From Actinocorallia herbida (lineage in GTDB: Bacteria > Actinomycetota > Actinomycetes > Streptosporangiales > Streptosporangiaceae), in the NCBI RefSeq assembly GCF_003751225.1, contig NZ_RJKE01000001.1, forward strand, positions 9,672,001 through 9,736,000: DNA of 64,000 nt, given 5' to 3'. This document shows positions 33,679 to 42,691 of this stretch, in pieces. Position 1 is the first letter of the stretch. Every line of letters begins with the position of its first letter. Both the position numbers and the translations under genes were made by a program. The notes beneath the pieces were generated by a model. The model made no database searches, was not told the DNA's origin, and saw only the letters and a list, made by a program, of their open reading frames with translations.

Positions 33679-34389
33679 GTGGGTGGTCAGAGGCGTAGAA
33701 GCACCGGTTCTGAGCGGAGTATGGCGATCCTGCTCGCCGGTGCGCTCACCGGCGTGCTCGTGGTCTGCGCGATAGCCGGTCTGTTCATCCTGCGTAACGC
33801 GAGCGGAGACCCCACGCAACTAGCGCCGGGCACGAACCATCAGGCGGCCCCGTCGGGCGCCGAGGACGGCGGGTTCGTCCCGCTGGAGGGCCCGCCGGAC
33901 GCGTGCTCCGTCCTCGCCGACGCCCCCGAGAAGCTCGTCCCCGGCGGCGAGCCCACCCCGGCGTCGGCCACCGACACCGACACCTCGGTCCGCTGCACCT
34001 GGGGAGACGTGGGGCTCGGCGACGATCCCCGCGAGCTGTCCCTGGAGCTGCGCAGCGTCCCCGGCGCCGACCCGGTGGCCGACGCCGAGGGGATGTTCAC
34101 CGAGGAGCACGAGAGCGACAAGTCCGGCGACAACCTCCTGCCGAGCCAGCGCCTGCGCGACTTCGACGATCTCGACGAGGTCGGCGATCAGGCCTACGTG
34201 CTGTACTTCACCGAGACCGCGTTCTCCCAGGCCGTCGTCAACGCCCGTGTCGGCAACGTCCTCGTGACCGTCTCCTACGGCGGGAGCAAGGACGACGACA
34301 CGCCGCTGGACCAGGGCGACTGCGTGGACGGGGCGACCGAGGCGGCGACGAAGGCCATCGAGGCGATCAAGAAGATGGGATCGGCCTGA
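33679..34389 (+). CDS. Membrane-anchored extracytoplasmic protein, DUF3558-like
   Basis: This 236-residue protein has a single N-terminal membrane helix (about 15-37; SMAILLAGALTGVLVVCAIAG) and then an acidic extracytoplasmic domain. DACSVLADAPEKLVPGG followed by VRCTWGD resembles the paired-cysteine core of actinobacterial DUF3558 lipoproteins (PC.LL...CTW), but no lipobox is present. The C-terminus has a further cysteine and an amphipathic helix. It starts with GTG and is preceded by a 110-bp gap, so it may have its own promoter. Function unknown. Confidence 0.75.
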   Translation: MGGQRRRSTGSERSMAILLAGALTGVLVVCAIAGLFILRNASGDPTQLAPGTNHQAAPSGAEDGGFVPLEGPPDACSVLADAPEKLVPGGEPTPASATDTDTSVRCTWGDVGLGDDPRELSLELRSVPGADPVADAEGMFTEEHESDKSGDNLLPSQRLRDFDDLDEVGDQAYVLYFTETAFSQAVVNARVGNVLVTVSYGGSKDDDTPLDQGDCVDGATEAATKAIEAIKKMGSA

Positions 34390-34402
34390 CCCGGCCTCCG
34401 TA

Positions 34403-34408
34403 TAGGCT
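34403..34408 (+). promoter_or_regulatory. -10-like hexamer of tsaB
   Basis: TAGGCT (with TA before it) lies 8 nt before the GTG at 34417. The same hexamer and spacing precede serC. Confidence 0.5.
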
Positions 34409-34416
34409 TGACGGTC

Positions 34417-35097
34417 GTGCTGGTACTGGCTTTCGACACCGCGACCTCGGCGGTCACCGCGGCTCTCTACGAGTGGTTCCCTGGCGCCGCCGCCCGGCCC
34501 GTGGCGGTCGTCGCCGGGGTGGACCGGCAGCGCCACGCCGAGGTGCTGTCCCCGTCGATCTCCCGCGTCCTCGCCGAGGCCGGGGCGTCCCCGGGCGACC
34601 TCGACGCGATCGCGGTCGGCGTCGGCCCCGGCCCCTACACGGGACTGCGGGTCGGCCTGGCGACCGCCGACGCCCTGGGCAACGCGCTGCGCCTCCCCGT
34701 CCACGGGGTCTGCACGCTCGACGCCCTCGCCTGGGCGAGCCGCCGCACCCAGCCCTTCGTGGTGGCCTCCGACGCGCGCCGCAAAGAGGTCTACTGGGCG
34801 CGCTACGACTCCTTCGAGCGGCGGGTGACCGAGCCGTCGGTCGGCCCGGCCGCCGATGCCGCGGCCTCCGGGCTGCCCGCGATCGGCGAGGGCGCCGCGC
34901 TGTACTCCGCGGTGTTCGAGGAGCGGGAAGGTCCCGCTGACCGGGCGCCGCTCCTGCCGTCGGCGGGGGCGATCGCGGAGATCGCGATCAGCAGGCTGTC
35001 GGGCCGCGCCGGACTGCCGCTGCTGCCGCCAGAACCGCTCTACCTGCGCCGCCCCGACGCCCAGGAGATCGGCGCACGGAAGAAGGCGAGCCAATGA
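34417..35097 (+). CDS. tsaB: tRNA t6A biosynthesis protein TsaB
   Basis: This 226-residue ASKHA-fold protein is partner and activator of TsaD in tRNA t6A synthesis. It begins VLAFDTATSAVTAAL and has the conserved VGVGPGPYTGLRVGLATADALG region and VASDARRKEVYWARY. The GTG at 34417 is preferred over the TTG nine bases upstream because a TAGGCT hexamer sits 8 nt before it and no Shine-Dalgarno is present. rimI overlaps its stop in ATGA. Confidence 0.94.
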   Translation: MLVLAFDTATSAVTAALYEWFPGAAARPVAVVAGVDRQRHAEVLSPSISRVLAEAGASPGDLDAIAVGVGPGPYTGLRVGLATADALGNALRLPVHGVCTLDALAWASRRTQPFVVASDARRKEVYWARYDSFERRVTEPSVGPAADAAASGLPAIGEGAALYSAVFEEREGPADRAPLLPSAGAIAEIAISRLSGRAGLPLLPPEPLYLRRPDAQEIGARKKASQ

Positions 35098-35549
35098 GCG
35101 ACACCGGGATCCGGCCGATGTCGACCGCGGACCTGCCCGCGGCGATGGTGCTGGAGCACGAGCTGTTCGGCGACGAGTCCTGGACCGAGGGCATGCTCCG
35201 CGAGGAGCTCGCCGCGATGCCGGGGACCCGGCACTACATCGTGCTGGAGGAGAACGGCTCGGTCGTCGGCTACGCGGGCCTGGCCGCCGTCGGCGGTGAC
35301 GGCGACGTGCAGACGATCGGCGTCTCGGCCGCCAGCCAGGGCCGGGGCCTCGGCGCCGCCCTGCTGACCGAGCTGCTGGCCGAGGCGGTCCGGCGCGGGT
35401 GCCGCAGGGTGTTCCTGGAGGTGCGGGCCGACAACGAGCCGGCCCAGAGGCTGTACGAGCGGTTCGGCTTCGTCCGGATCGGCGTGCGCAAGCGCTACTA
35501 CCAGCCGTCCGGCGTGGACGCGATCATGATGCGGAGGGACGAGCCGTGA
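35094..35549 (+). CDS. rimI: Ribosomal-protein N-acetyltransferase RimI-like (GNAT)
   Basis: This 151-residue GNAT acetyltransferase has the acetyl-CoA loop motif as [18 protein letters not shown] (Q/RxxGxG/A pattern) and [20 protein letters not shown], then [14 protein letters not shown], the RimI C-terminus. In bacteria RimI acetylates the N-terminal alanine of ribosomal protein S18. The tsaB-rimI-tsaD order is conserved widely. The start overlaps tsaB (ATGA) and its end overlaps tsaD (GTGA). Confidence 0.93.
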   Translation: MSDTGIRPMSTADLPAAMVLEHELFGDESWTEGMLREELAAMPGTRHYIVLEENGSVVGYAGLAAVGGDGDVQTIGVSAASQGRGLGAALLTELLAEAVRRGCRRVFLEVRADNEPAQRLYERFGFVRIGVRKRYYQPSGVDAIMMRRDEP

Positions 35550-36574
35550 CCGAACCCCTGGTGCTGGGCATCGAGACCTCCTGCGACGAGACGGGCATCG
35601 GCATCGTCCGCGGGCACACCCTGCTCGCCGACACGGTGGCCTCCAGCGTCGACGAGCACGTCCGCTTCGGCGGGGTCGTGCCCGAGGTCGCCAGCCGCGC
35701 CCACCTCGAGGCGATGACCCCGACGATCGAGCGGGCCCTGGCCGAGGCCGGGGTGGCGCTCAGCGACCTCGACGCCATCGCGGTCACCGCGGGCCCCGGG
35801 CTCGCGGGCGCGCTGATGGTCGGCGTCGCCGCCGCCAAGGCGTACGCCCTCGCGCTCGGCAAGCCCCTGTACGGGGTGAACCACCTGGCCGCCCATGTGG
35901 CGGTCGACCAGCTGGAGCACGGGCCGCTGCCCAAGCCGTGCGTGTCGCTGCTGGTCTCCGGCGGGCACTCCTCGCTGCTGCTGGTCCCCGACGTGGCCCG
36001 GGACGTCCGCTCGCTGGGCTCGACCGTCGACGACGCGGCGGGCGAGGCGTTCGACAAGGTCGCCAGGGTCCTCGACCTGGGCTTCCCCGGCGGTCCGATC
36101 ATCGACCGGAGGGCCAGGGAGGGCGACCCGCGCGCGATCGCGTTCCCGCGCGGCAAGATCGACGACGGGACCTACGACTTCTCCTTCTCCGGCCTGAAGT
36201 CCGCCGTGGCGCGCTGGGTCGAGGCGAAGGAGCGGGCCGGGGAGTCCGTGCCGATCGCCGACGTGGCCGCGTCCTTCCAGGAGGCCGTGGTCGACGTGCT
36301 GACGCGGAAGGCGATCGCGGTCTGCAAGGACAACGGGGTCGACCACCTCCAGATCGGCGGGGGCGTCGCGGCGAACTCGCGGCTCAGGGAGATGGCCGCG
36401 CAGCGCTGCGAGAAGGCGGGCGTCCGGCTGCGGGTGCCCCGGCCCGGTCTGTGCACCGACAACGGCGCGATGGTCGCGGCGCTCGGCGCGGAACTCGTCG
36501 CGGCGGGTCTGGAGGACTCGCGGCTGGACATTCCCGCCGATTCCTCGCTGCCCGTGACGACGGTCCGGCTCTAG
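35546..36574 (+). CDS. tsaD: tRNA N6-adenosine threonylcarbamoyltransferase
   Basis: This 342-residue enzyme transfers the threonylcarbamoyl group to A37 of tRNA. It starts [14 protein letters not shown] and has the metal-binding HxxxH in [42 protein letters not shown] and the C-terminal metal Asp in CTDNGAMVA. The GTG start overlaps the rimI stop. Its TAG shares the tetranucleotide CTAG with the stop codon of the convergent phosphatase gene. Confidence 0.97.
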   Translation: MTEPLVLGIETSCDETGIGIVRGHTLLADTVASSVDEHVRFGGVVPEVASRAHLEAMTPTIERALAEAGVALSDLDAIAVTAGPGLAGALMVGVAAAKAYALALGKPLYGVNHLAAHVAVDQLEHGPLPKPCVSLLVSGGHSSLLLVPDVARDVRSLGSTVDDAAGEAFDKVARVLDLGFPGGPIIDRRAREGDPRAIAFPRGKIDDGTYDFSFSGLKSAVARWVEAKERAGESVPIADVAASFQEAVVDVLTRKAIAVCKDNGVDHLQIGGGVAANSRLREMAAQRCEKAGVRLRVPRPGLCTDNGAMVAALGAELVAAGLEDSRLDIPADSSLPVTTVRL

Positions 36575-38076
36575 ACGCCCAGCTCGAACCAGACGATCTT
36601 GCCGGAGGCGGTGCGGGTCGCCCCCCACCGCCGGGCGAGGCGCGACACGAGCTGGAGGCCGCGGCCGCCCTCGTCGTCCTCGTGCGCGTCCCGCAGGACC
36701 GGCAGCGTGTACTCGTCGTCCATCACCTCGACCAGCAGATGCTCGGTCTGCACGAGCCGCAGCTCGATCGGCCGGGTGGCGAACCGGACGGCGTTGGTGA
36801 CGACCTCGGTGGCCAGCAGCTCGGTGATCTCGATCTGGTCGGCGAGGTCCCAGGCCTTGAGGGTCGCGCGGATGAGCCGCCGGATGCGCGACGGCGTGGT
36901 CCGGCGCGGCTCCAGCATCCACCGGGCGACGTTCGCGGCCGGAATGCCGGTGAGATCGGCCATGAGGACCGCCACGTCGTCGCTCCGGTCGTCGATCTGG
37001 AGGTTGCGCAGGACGTCGTCGCATTGGGCGTCGAGGGTGAGGCGGCGGCAGTCGAGCGTGGCGCGGAGCTGCTCCAGGCCCTCGGTGATGTCCTGGCCGC
37101 GGACCTCCACGAGCCCGTCGGTGCACAGGACGAGCCGGTCGCCGTCGTGGACGGGCACCTCCATCGGCTCGAACGCGACGCCGCCGACGCCGATCGGCAC
37201 CCCTTCGGGCACTTCGAGGAGTTCGGCGCGGCCGTCGGCGTGGACGAGGATCGGCGGCAGGTGCCCGGCGTTGGCGAACGTGCAGCGCCGGGCCACCGGG
37301 TCGTAGACGGCGTACATGCAGGTGGCGAGGTGGTTCTCGCCGAGGCCCTGGGCCAGCCCGTCGAGCTGGCGCAGCACCTGGTCGGGCGGCAGGTCGAGGG
37401 CGGCGAGGGTCTGCACCGACGTGCGGAGCTGGCCCATGATCGCGGCGGAGCGCATCCCGTGCCCCATGACGTCGCCGACGACGAGCGCGACCCGGCTGCC
37501 GGGCAGCCCGATCGCGTCGAACCAGTCGCCGCCGACCCTGGCGTGATCGCTGGCAGGCAGGTAGCGGTGGGTGATCTCGACCCCGGCGAAGCGCGGCAGC
37601 CGGTTGGGCAGCATGCTGCGCTGGAGCGTGTCGGCGGCGGCCGCCTCCTGCCGGTACCTGTGCGCGTTGTCGGCGGCCAGGGCGGCCTGGGCGACGAGCT
37701 GCTCGGTCATCAGCGCGTCGATCTCGTCGGCGCCGGGGGCCTCGAGCAGGACGGCGCCCAGTGTCCTGCCGCGGACCCGCAGCGGCAGGGCCACCAGCCG
37801 CCCTTCGTGCACCGCGGCGCCGAACGCCACGGCCCGCTGAGCCGCCTCCTCGGGCTGCTTGGGTCCGGCGACCAGGCGAAGGTCGTCGCCGAACTCCGCG
37901 CGCTGGCCGAACAGGCTCTCGGCGAAGTAGACGGTCGCGCTGCTCGCGAGTCGGGGCACCAGCGCGCCGACCAGCGCCCGCGCGGTCTCGGCGGGGTCCA
38001 GCCGGGTGCCGATGCGCGCGGCGGCGGCACCGAGGAACGCCAGGCGCTCCTTGAGGCTCTCGGCGGTCTCGCTCAC
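36571..38076 (-). CDS. SpoIIE-type serine phosphatase fused to an ATP-binding domain
   Basis: This 501-residue regulator has a GAF-like domain (about 15-145), a PP2C SpoIIE phosphatase domain (about 165-365; [50 protein letters not shown]) and a C-terminal HATPase anti-sigma-like domain (about 375-500; [40 protein letters not shown]). Such proteins set the balance of anti-sigma and anti-anti-sigma factors. None of its partners is identifiable in the window. It starts one base after the upstream methyltransferase stop, so the two are probably co-transcribed. Confidence 0.92.
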   Translation of the reverse strand: MSETAESLKERLAFLGAAAARIGTRLDPAETARALVGALVPRLASSATVYFAESLFGQRAEFGDDLRLVAGPKQPEEAAQRAVAFGAAVHEGRLVALPLRVRGRTLGAVLLEAPGADEIDALMTEQLVAQAALAADNAHRYRQEAAAADTLQRSMLPNRLPRFAGVEITHRYLPASDHARVGGDWFDAIGLPGSRVALVVGDVMGHGMRSAAIMGQLRTSVQTLAALDLPPDQVLRQLDGLAQGLGENHLATCMYAVYDPVARRCTFANAGHLPPILVHADGRAELLEVPEGVPIGVGGVAFEPMEVPVHDGDRLVLCTDGLVEVRGQDITEGLEQLRATLDCRRLTLDAQCDDVLRNLQIDDRSDDVAVLMADLTGIPAANVARWMLEPRRTTPSRIRRLIRATLKAWDLADQIEITELLATEVVTNAVRFATRPIELRLVQTEHLLVEVMDDEYTLPVLRDAHEDDEGGRGLQLVSRLARRWGATRTASGKIVWFELGV

Positions 38077-38077
38077 G

Positions 38078-38707
38078 TCACACCCGGCGGCAGTTGTAGA
38101 AGAGCTGGATCTCCGGGACGGCCTGGGTCGTGGCCGGCGCGTAGCTGAGCACGTTCTCTTCCTCGATCTCGAACCCGGCGGACTCGACCGCCTCGCGCAG
38201 CTCGTCGCGCAGCAGCCCGGAGACGAGCAGTTCCTGGCCGAGGAACGGGATCGGGAACTCCTCGAGGTCGGCCTCGACCATCGAGAGGCAGAACAGCCCG
38301 CCCGGCTTGAGGAGGCGGTGGATCAGTTCCAGCGATCGGGGGATGCCGGGCACCGGCAGCATGAGCAGTACGAAGAACGCGACGACGGCGTCGAACTCGC
38401 CGGTGACGTCGCGCAGGTCGTCCTGCCGGAACTCGCCCTCGGGCACGTTCAGTCCGGCGATCCTGACCATCTCGGCGCTGAGGTCGACGCCGGTGACCCG
38501 GTGCCCGCCCGCGGCGATCTGCGCGGCGGACGGCAGGCCCGTCCCGCAGCCGAGGTCGAGGACGTGCGAGCCGGGGGAGAGGCGGTCCAGGAGCCAGGAG
38601 CCTGCGGCGAGCTGCCCCTCCTTGTGCGGGAAGGCCTCGTCGTACCGGGCGCCGATGACGTCGAAGGCCGCGGCGTGGCGTCTTTCTCGTTCAGCCCACT
38701 TGGTCAC
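38078..38707 (-). CDS. Class I SAM-dependent methyltransferase
   Basis: This 209-residue methyltransferase has motif I HVLDLGCGTGLPSA, then VTGVDLSAEMVRIA (ribose-binding acid), FRQDDLRD and a post-motif FDAVVAFFVLLMLP. The remainder (LLKPGGLFCLSMVE) matches the Methyltransf_11/25 fold. The substrate is unknown. It is the first gene of a two-gene minus-strand unit with the phosphatase. Confidence 0.88.
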   Translation of the reverse strand: MTKWAERERRHAAAFDVIGARYDEAFPHKEGQLAAGSWLLDRLSPGSHVLDLGCGTGLPSAAQIAAGGHRVTGVDLSAEMVRIAGLNVPEGEFRQDDLRDVTGEFDAVVAFFVLLMLPVPGIPRSLELIHRLLKPGGLFCLSMVEADLEEFPIPFLGQELLVSGLLRDELREAVESAGFEIEEENVLSYAPATTQAVPEIQLFYNCRRV

Positions 38708-38837
38708 GGTGCGGGGTCCCTGGGTCGGCTCGGGTGACGGGTGATCTGGGTGGACACTTTAGAGGTCTTTGTAGCCAATAGGGAGAAGTTCCCGAATCGC
38801 CCTTATGTGATGTGGCTTTCTTGCGAAGATTCCCAAA

Positions 38838-38856
38838 GTGGATCTTCCTAGGGAGG
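38838..38856 (+). promoter_or_regulatory. GTGGATCTTC + GGGAGG leader motif
   Basis: The 5' leader of the oxidoreductase gene contains GTGGATCTTC (38838-38847) and GGGAGG (38851-38856), the same string and order as in the two ABC-cluster leaders (26020 and 27016). Here GAAGAT eleven bases upstream can pair with ATCTTC. The ATG is at 38865. Confidence 0.45.
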
Positions 38857-38864
38857 CTTCTCCA

Positions 38865-40319
38865 ATGCAGGAACGCGAATCTCACGCCATCAGCCGCCGT
38901 TCGATCATGACCGGGCTGGTCGCGGGCGCCCTGGTCGTCGGGCTCGACCCCGTCAGCCGGAACTGGGTGACCGCGGCGCACGCCGGCGGCCCCTTCGACG
39001 CCATCCCGTCCCTCGACGGCACGCTCCGCACCGACGCCGCGTCTTTGGCTGCCGCGGCCGACGACTTCGGACACATCGTCAGCCGCACCCCCCTCGCCGT
39101 CCTCGAACCGGGCTCGGTCGGCGACATCGCCAAGATGGTGAAGTTCTGCCGGGCGCGCGGCCTCAAGGTGGCCGGACGTGGACAGGGCCACACCACCAAC
39201 GGGCAGTCCCAGGTGGCCGGGGGCCTCGTCATCGAGACCGCGCCGCTCGACGGGATCCGGATCCGCGCCGACCGGGCCGTCGTCGGCGGCGGCGTCCTGT
39301 GGGGAGCGCTGGTCCAGGCCGCGCTCGCCCAGGGACTCACCCCGCCGACCCTCACCGACTACCTCGGCCTGTCCGTCGGCGGCACCCTGTCGGCGGGCGG
39401 GGTGGGCGGCGCGGTCATCCACCACGGCGCCCAGGTCGACAACGTGCTGGAACTCCAGGTCGTCACCGGCAAGGGCGACGTGCTGCGCTGCTCGCCGACC
39501 CTGCGCAAGGACCTCTTCGACGCCGCCCGCAGCGGCCTCGGCCAGGTCGGCATCATCACCGAGGCGGTCGTGCGGCTCGTCCCGGCGCCCGCCACGGTCC
39601 GCCGCTACAACCTCTACTACGGCAGCGTCGCCGACCTCACCGCCGCGCAGATCGCGATGGCCGAGGACGGGCGGTTCGACTACCTGGAAGGCTCGCTCGC
39701 CGTCGTCGAGGGCGGCCACACCTTCATGATGGAGGCCGTCGCCTTCGACGCGACCCCCGCCGACGACGCCGCCCTCATCGGCGACCTCACCCATACGTCC
39801 GTCACGATCGACGACCTCACCTACTGGGACTTCGCCGACCGGATCACCCCGATCGTGGGGATCCTCCAGGCCATCGGGGAGTGGCAGCGGCCCCACCCGT
39901 GGCTGGACAGCATCGTCGCGGCCTCGGCCGTCGACGAGCTGGTCACCGCCGCGCTGCCCGGCCTCACCCCCGCGAACATCGGGCTCAGCGCCGTCCTGCT
40001 GCTCTACCCCATCCCGACCGCCAAGGTGAAGGCCCCGCTGCTGCGGCTCGGCTCGGCGGGGGAGGAGCACGCCTTCCTGTTCTCCCTGCTGCGCACCTCG
40101 TCGCCCGGCTCGGCCGACCCCGCCGCGATGACCGCGCTCAACCGCGCCTTCTACGAGCAGACCCGGGCGCGCGGCGGCGGCTGGTACCCGATCGGGTCCA
40201 ACCCGATGAGCAAGGCCGACTGGAAGGCCCATTTCGGGCCCGCCTGGCCCGCGTTCAAGGCGGCCAAGACCAAGTACGACCCGTCGAAGATCCTCGCCCC
40301 CGGCCAGGGCGTCTTCTAG
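38865..40319 (+). CDS. Tat-exported FAD-binding oxidoreductase, cytokinin-dehydrogenase-like
   Basis: This 484-residue protein has a twin-arginine signal (SRRSIMTGLVAGALVVG) ending near AHAGG. The FAD_binding_4 (VAO/PCMH) domain has the pyrophosphate loop as GRGQGHTTNGQ, whose His could carry covalent FAD as in cytokinin dehydrogenases, then GGGVLWGALV and LGLSVGGTLSAGGVGG. The C-terminal part resembles the substrate domain of cytokinin dehydrogenase and ends KYDPSKILAPGQG. The natural substrate is unknown. The ATG at 38865 has GGGAGG upstream; the GTG at 38838 is less likely. MFS and GlxA-type genes follow. Confidence 0.88.
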   Translation: MQERESHAISRRSIMTGLVAGALVVGLDPVSRNWVTAAHAGGPFDAIPSLDGTLRTDAASLAAAADDFGHIVSRTPLAVLEPGSVGDIAKMVKFCRARGLKVAGRGQGHTTNGQSQVAGGLVIETAPLDGIRIRADRAVVGGGVLWGALVQAALAQGLTPPTLTDYLGLSVGGTLSAGGVGGAVIHHGAQVDNVLELQVVTGKGDVLRCSPTLRKDLFDAARSGLGQVGIITEAVVRLVPAPATVRRYNLYYGSVADLTAAQIAMAEDGRFDYLEGSLAVVEGGHTFMMEAVAFDATPADDAALIGDLTHTSVTIDDLTYWDFADRITPIVGILQAIGEWQRPHPWLDSIVAASAVDELVTAALPGLTPANIGLSAVLLLYPIPTAKVKAPLLRLGSAGEEHAFLFSLLRTSSPGSADPAAMTALNRAFYEQTRARGGGWYPIGSNPMSKADWKAHFGPAWPAFKAAKTKYDPSKILAPGQGVF

Positions 40320-40327
40320 CCGGCGCG

Positions 40328-40356
40328 GGCGGGGCGCCCGGGGTGGGCGCCCCGCC
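40328..40356. terminator. Bidirectional GC hairpin between convergent genes
   Basis: A perfect 12-bp stem (GGCGGGGCGCCC and its complement) with a 5-nt loop fills the 40-bp gap between the oxidoreductase stop and the MFS stop, so it can serve both. Confidence 0.75.
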
Positions 40357-40359
40357 TCG

Positions 40360-41655
40360 TCAGGCGTCCGTGAGCGCCTTGCCGTCGGGGTCCTCCTCGG
40401 GGGCCAGGCCGGGAGCCGCGCGCTTGGCCCGCAGCGCGGCCGAGACACCCGCCGCCAGCAGGCAGAGGATCGCCGATCCGTACCAGGCCGCGTCGTAGGC
40501 CCCGAGTTCGTCCCGGAGGACGCCCGCGGCGACGGCCGCCGCCGCAGCGCCGATCATGTGCGAGGCGAACACCCAGCCGAAGACGATCGCGCCGTCCGCG
40601 CCGAAGAGCCGGGCGCACAGCGCGACGGTCGGCGGCACCGTGGCCACCCAGTCGAGCCCGTACAGGACGATGAACAGGACGATCCCGGGCGAGGTCGCGC
40701 TCGGCGGGTTCCCGGACGCCAGCAGGGTCGGGAAGACGAGCAGGGACAGCCCGCGCAGCCCGTAGTAGACGAGCAGCAGCTTGGCCGGGTCGAACCTGTC
40801 GGTGAGCCAGCCGCTGAAGATGGTGCCCGCCACGTCGAAGATCCCGATGACCGCCAGCAGGCCCGCCGCGGCCTGCTCGGGCATGCCGTGGTCGTGCGCG
40901 GCCGGGATGAAGTGGGTGCCGATCAGGCCGTTCGTGCTCGCCCCGCACACGAAGAACCCGATCGCGAGGTACCAGAAGCCGCGGTGCCGGGCGGCCTCGC
41001 GCAGCGTGCGCAGGGCGTGCCCGGCCGCGCCCTCCCGCCTGACCCGGGTGACGGGGACGTCGGTGCCGTAGGCGGTGAGCCCGACCTCTTCGGGGGAGTC
41101 CCGCAGCAGGAACCAGACGAACGGGACCACGGCCAGCGCGGCGAGCGACACCACGACGGAGGCGGTCCGCCATCCGGGGCCCTCGGCGAGCGCGGCGAGG
41201 AGCGGCAGGAAGACGAGCTGCCCGGTCGCACCGCCCGCGGTGAGGACGCCCATCACCAGGCCCTTGCGGCGGGTGAACCAGCGGTCGGTCAGGGTCGCGG
41301 CGAACACCAGGGCCATCGACCCCGTGCCGAGGCCGACCAGCACCCCCCAGAGGGCGACGAGCTGCCAGCTCTCGGTCATCCAGACCGTCAGGCCGCTGCC
41401 CGCGGCGATGAGCGCGAGCGCCGCGGCGACGACCCGGCGCATCCCGAAGCGGTCCATGAGCGAGGCGGCGAACGGCGCGGTGACCCCGTACAGCACGAGG
41501 TTCACCGAGACGGCGAGCGAGACCGTCCCGCTGGACCAGCCGAACTCCTCGCGCAGCGGGTTGATCATGACGCCGGGGGTGGCGCGGAACCCCGCCGCGC
41601 CCATGATCGCGACGAGGGCGACGCCTCCGACGATCCACGCTCTGTGCAACTTCAT
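40360..41655 (-). CDS. MFS transporter, oxalate/formate-antiporter-like
   Basis: This 431-residue transporter has 12 helices. The sequence GVMINPLREEFGWSSGTVSLAVSVNLVLYG, then FAASLMDRFGMRR (loop 2-3) and DRWFTRRKGLVMGVLTAG, is typical of the OFA/monocarboxylate-like MFS branch. The ATG at 41655 (MKLHRAWIVGG) gives the usual N-terminus; an upstream codon would add 15 polar residues. It is divergent from the GlxA-type regulator 86 bp away, which may control it. Confidence 0.85.
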   Translation of the reverse strand: MKLHRAWIVGGVALVAIMGAAGFRATPGVMINPLREEFGWSSGTVSLAVSVNLVLYGVTAPFAASLMDRFGMRRVVAAALALIAAGSGLTVWMTESWQLVALWGVLVGLGTGSMALVFAATLTDRWFTRRKGLVMGVLTAGGATGQLVFLPLLAALAEGPGWRTASVVVSLAALAVVPFVWFLLRDSPEEVGLTAYGTDVPVTRVRREGAAGHALRTLREAARHRGFWYLAIGFFVCGASTNGLIGTHFIPAAHDHGMPEQAAAGLLAVIGIFDVAGTIFSGWLTDRFDPAKLLLVYYGLRGLSLLVFPTLLASGNPPSATSPGIVLFIVLYGLDWVATVPPTVALCARLFGADGAIVFGWVFASHMIGAAAAAVAAGVLRDELGAYDAAWYGSAILCLLAAGVSAALRAKRAAPGLAPEEDPDGKALTDA

Positions 41656-41728
41656 GCGGGAAGTCTCGCCGACCCGGGCGGATGCCCGTGAGTGTCCCAA
41701 AGGACAACTAACGCAAGATTCGGGACAG

Positions 41729-41734
41729 TAAGAT
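41729..41734 (+). promoter_or_regulatory. -10-like hexamer of the GlxA-type regulator gene
   Basis: TAAGAT lies 7 nt before the ATG at 41742, with no Shine-Dalgarno, in keeping with a leaderless transcript. Confidence 0.5.
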
Positions 41735-41741
41735 CTGCGGC

Positions 41742-42680
41742 ATGCCCCATCGTGTCGCGGTACTGGTCATGGACGACTTCGCCACCCTCGACGTCGGGGT
41801 GCCGGGACAGGTCTTCTGGGCGGCCCGGGGGCCGGCCGACTACGAGGTCCTGACCTGCACCGACGGCGGTCGCCCGGTGCGGTGCCAGGCCGGATACGCC
41901 ATCGTCCCCGACCACGATCTGTCCCTGCTCGCGACCGCCGACACGGTCGTCGTCCCCGGAGTGCACGGGGGCGCGGTGATGGACGGGGTCATCTCCGAAC
42001 CCGTCAGGGACGCGCTGCGGGGGAGCTCCGCCCGGATCATGTCGATCTGCACGGGGGCCTTCGTGCTCGCCGCCGCGGGCCTCCTCGACGGTCTCCGGGC
42101 CACCACCCACTGGCGGAACGCCGCCCGGCTCGCGGAGCTGTTCCCCGCCGTCGAGGTGGATCCCGACGTGCTGTTCGTCGACGAGGGGGACATCCTCACC
42201 TCCGCCGGCGTCGCCTCCGGGATCGACCTGTGCCTGCACGTCATCCGGCGCGACCACGGCGCCGACGTCGCCAACCGGACCGCCCGGCGCTGCGTCACCG
42301 CCCCCATGCGCGACGGCGGCCAGGCCCAGTTCATCGAACGCCCCATCCCGGAGCCGTCCGGCACGTCCACCGCCCCCGCCCGCACCTGGGCGCTGCACCA
42401 CCTCGCGCGCCCCGTCTCGGTCCCCGACCTCGCCGCCCGCGCCGGCATGGGCCCCCGCACCTTCACCCGCCGCTTCCGCGACGAGACCGGCATGAGCCCC
42501 GCCCGCTGGCTCACCCAGCAGCGCCTGGCCCACGCCCGCGAACTCCTCGAAGCCACCGACCTCCCCATCGAAGAGGTGGCCCGCCTCTCCGGCTTCACCA
42601 CCCCCGTGACCCTCCGCCAGCACCTCCACACCGCCGTAGGCCTCTCCCCCCTCTCTTACCGCCGCTCCTTCCGCCACTGA
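41742..42680 (+). CDS. GlxA-family AraC-type transcriptional regulator
   Basis: This 312-residue regulator has an N-terminal DJ-1/PfpI domain (1-170; FATLDVGVPGQVF, nucleophile-elbow-like MSICTGAFVLAAAGLLDG) and a C-terminal AraC/XylS DNA-binding domain (about 215-312) with two helix-turn-helices (SVPDLAARAGMGPRTFTRRFRDE, DLPIEEVARLSGFTTPVTLRQH). It belongs to the GlxA group. The effector is unknown; the divergent MFS transporter is the likeliest target. Confidence 0.92.
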   Translation: MPHRVAVLVMDDFATLDVGVPGQVFWAARGPADYEVLTCTDGGRPVRCQAGYAIVPDHDLSLLATADTVVVPGVHGGAVMDGVISEPVRDALRGSSARIMSICTGAFVLAAAGLLDGLRATTHWRNAARLAELFPAVEVDPDVLFVDEGDILTSAGVASGIDLCLHVIRRDHGADVANRTARRCVTAPMRDGGQAQFIERPIPEPSGTSTAPARTWALHHLARPVSVPDLAARAGMGPRTFTRRFRDETGMSPARWLTQQRLAHARELLEATDLPIEEVARLSGFTTPVTLRQHLHTAVGLSPLSYRRSFRH

Positions 42681-42691
42681 GCCTTTCGGCA

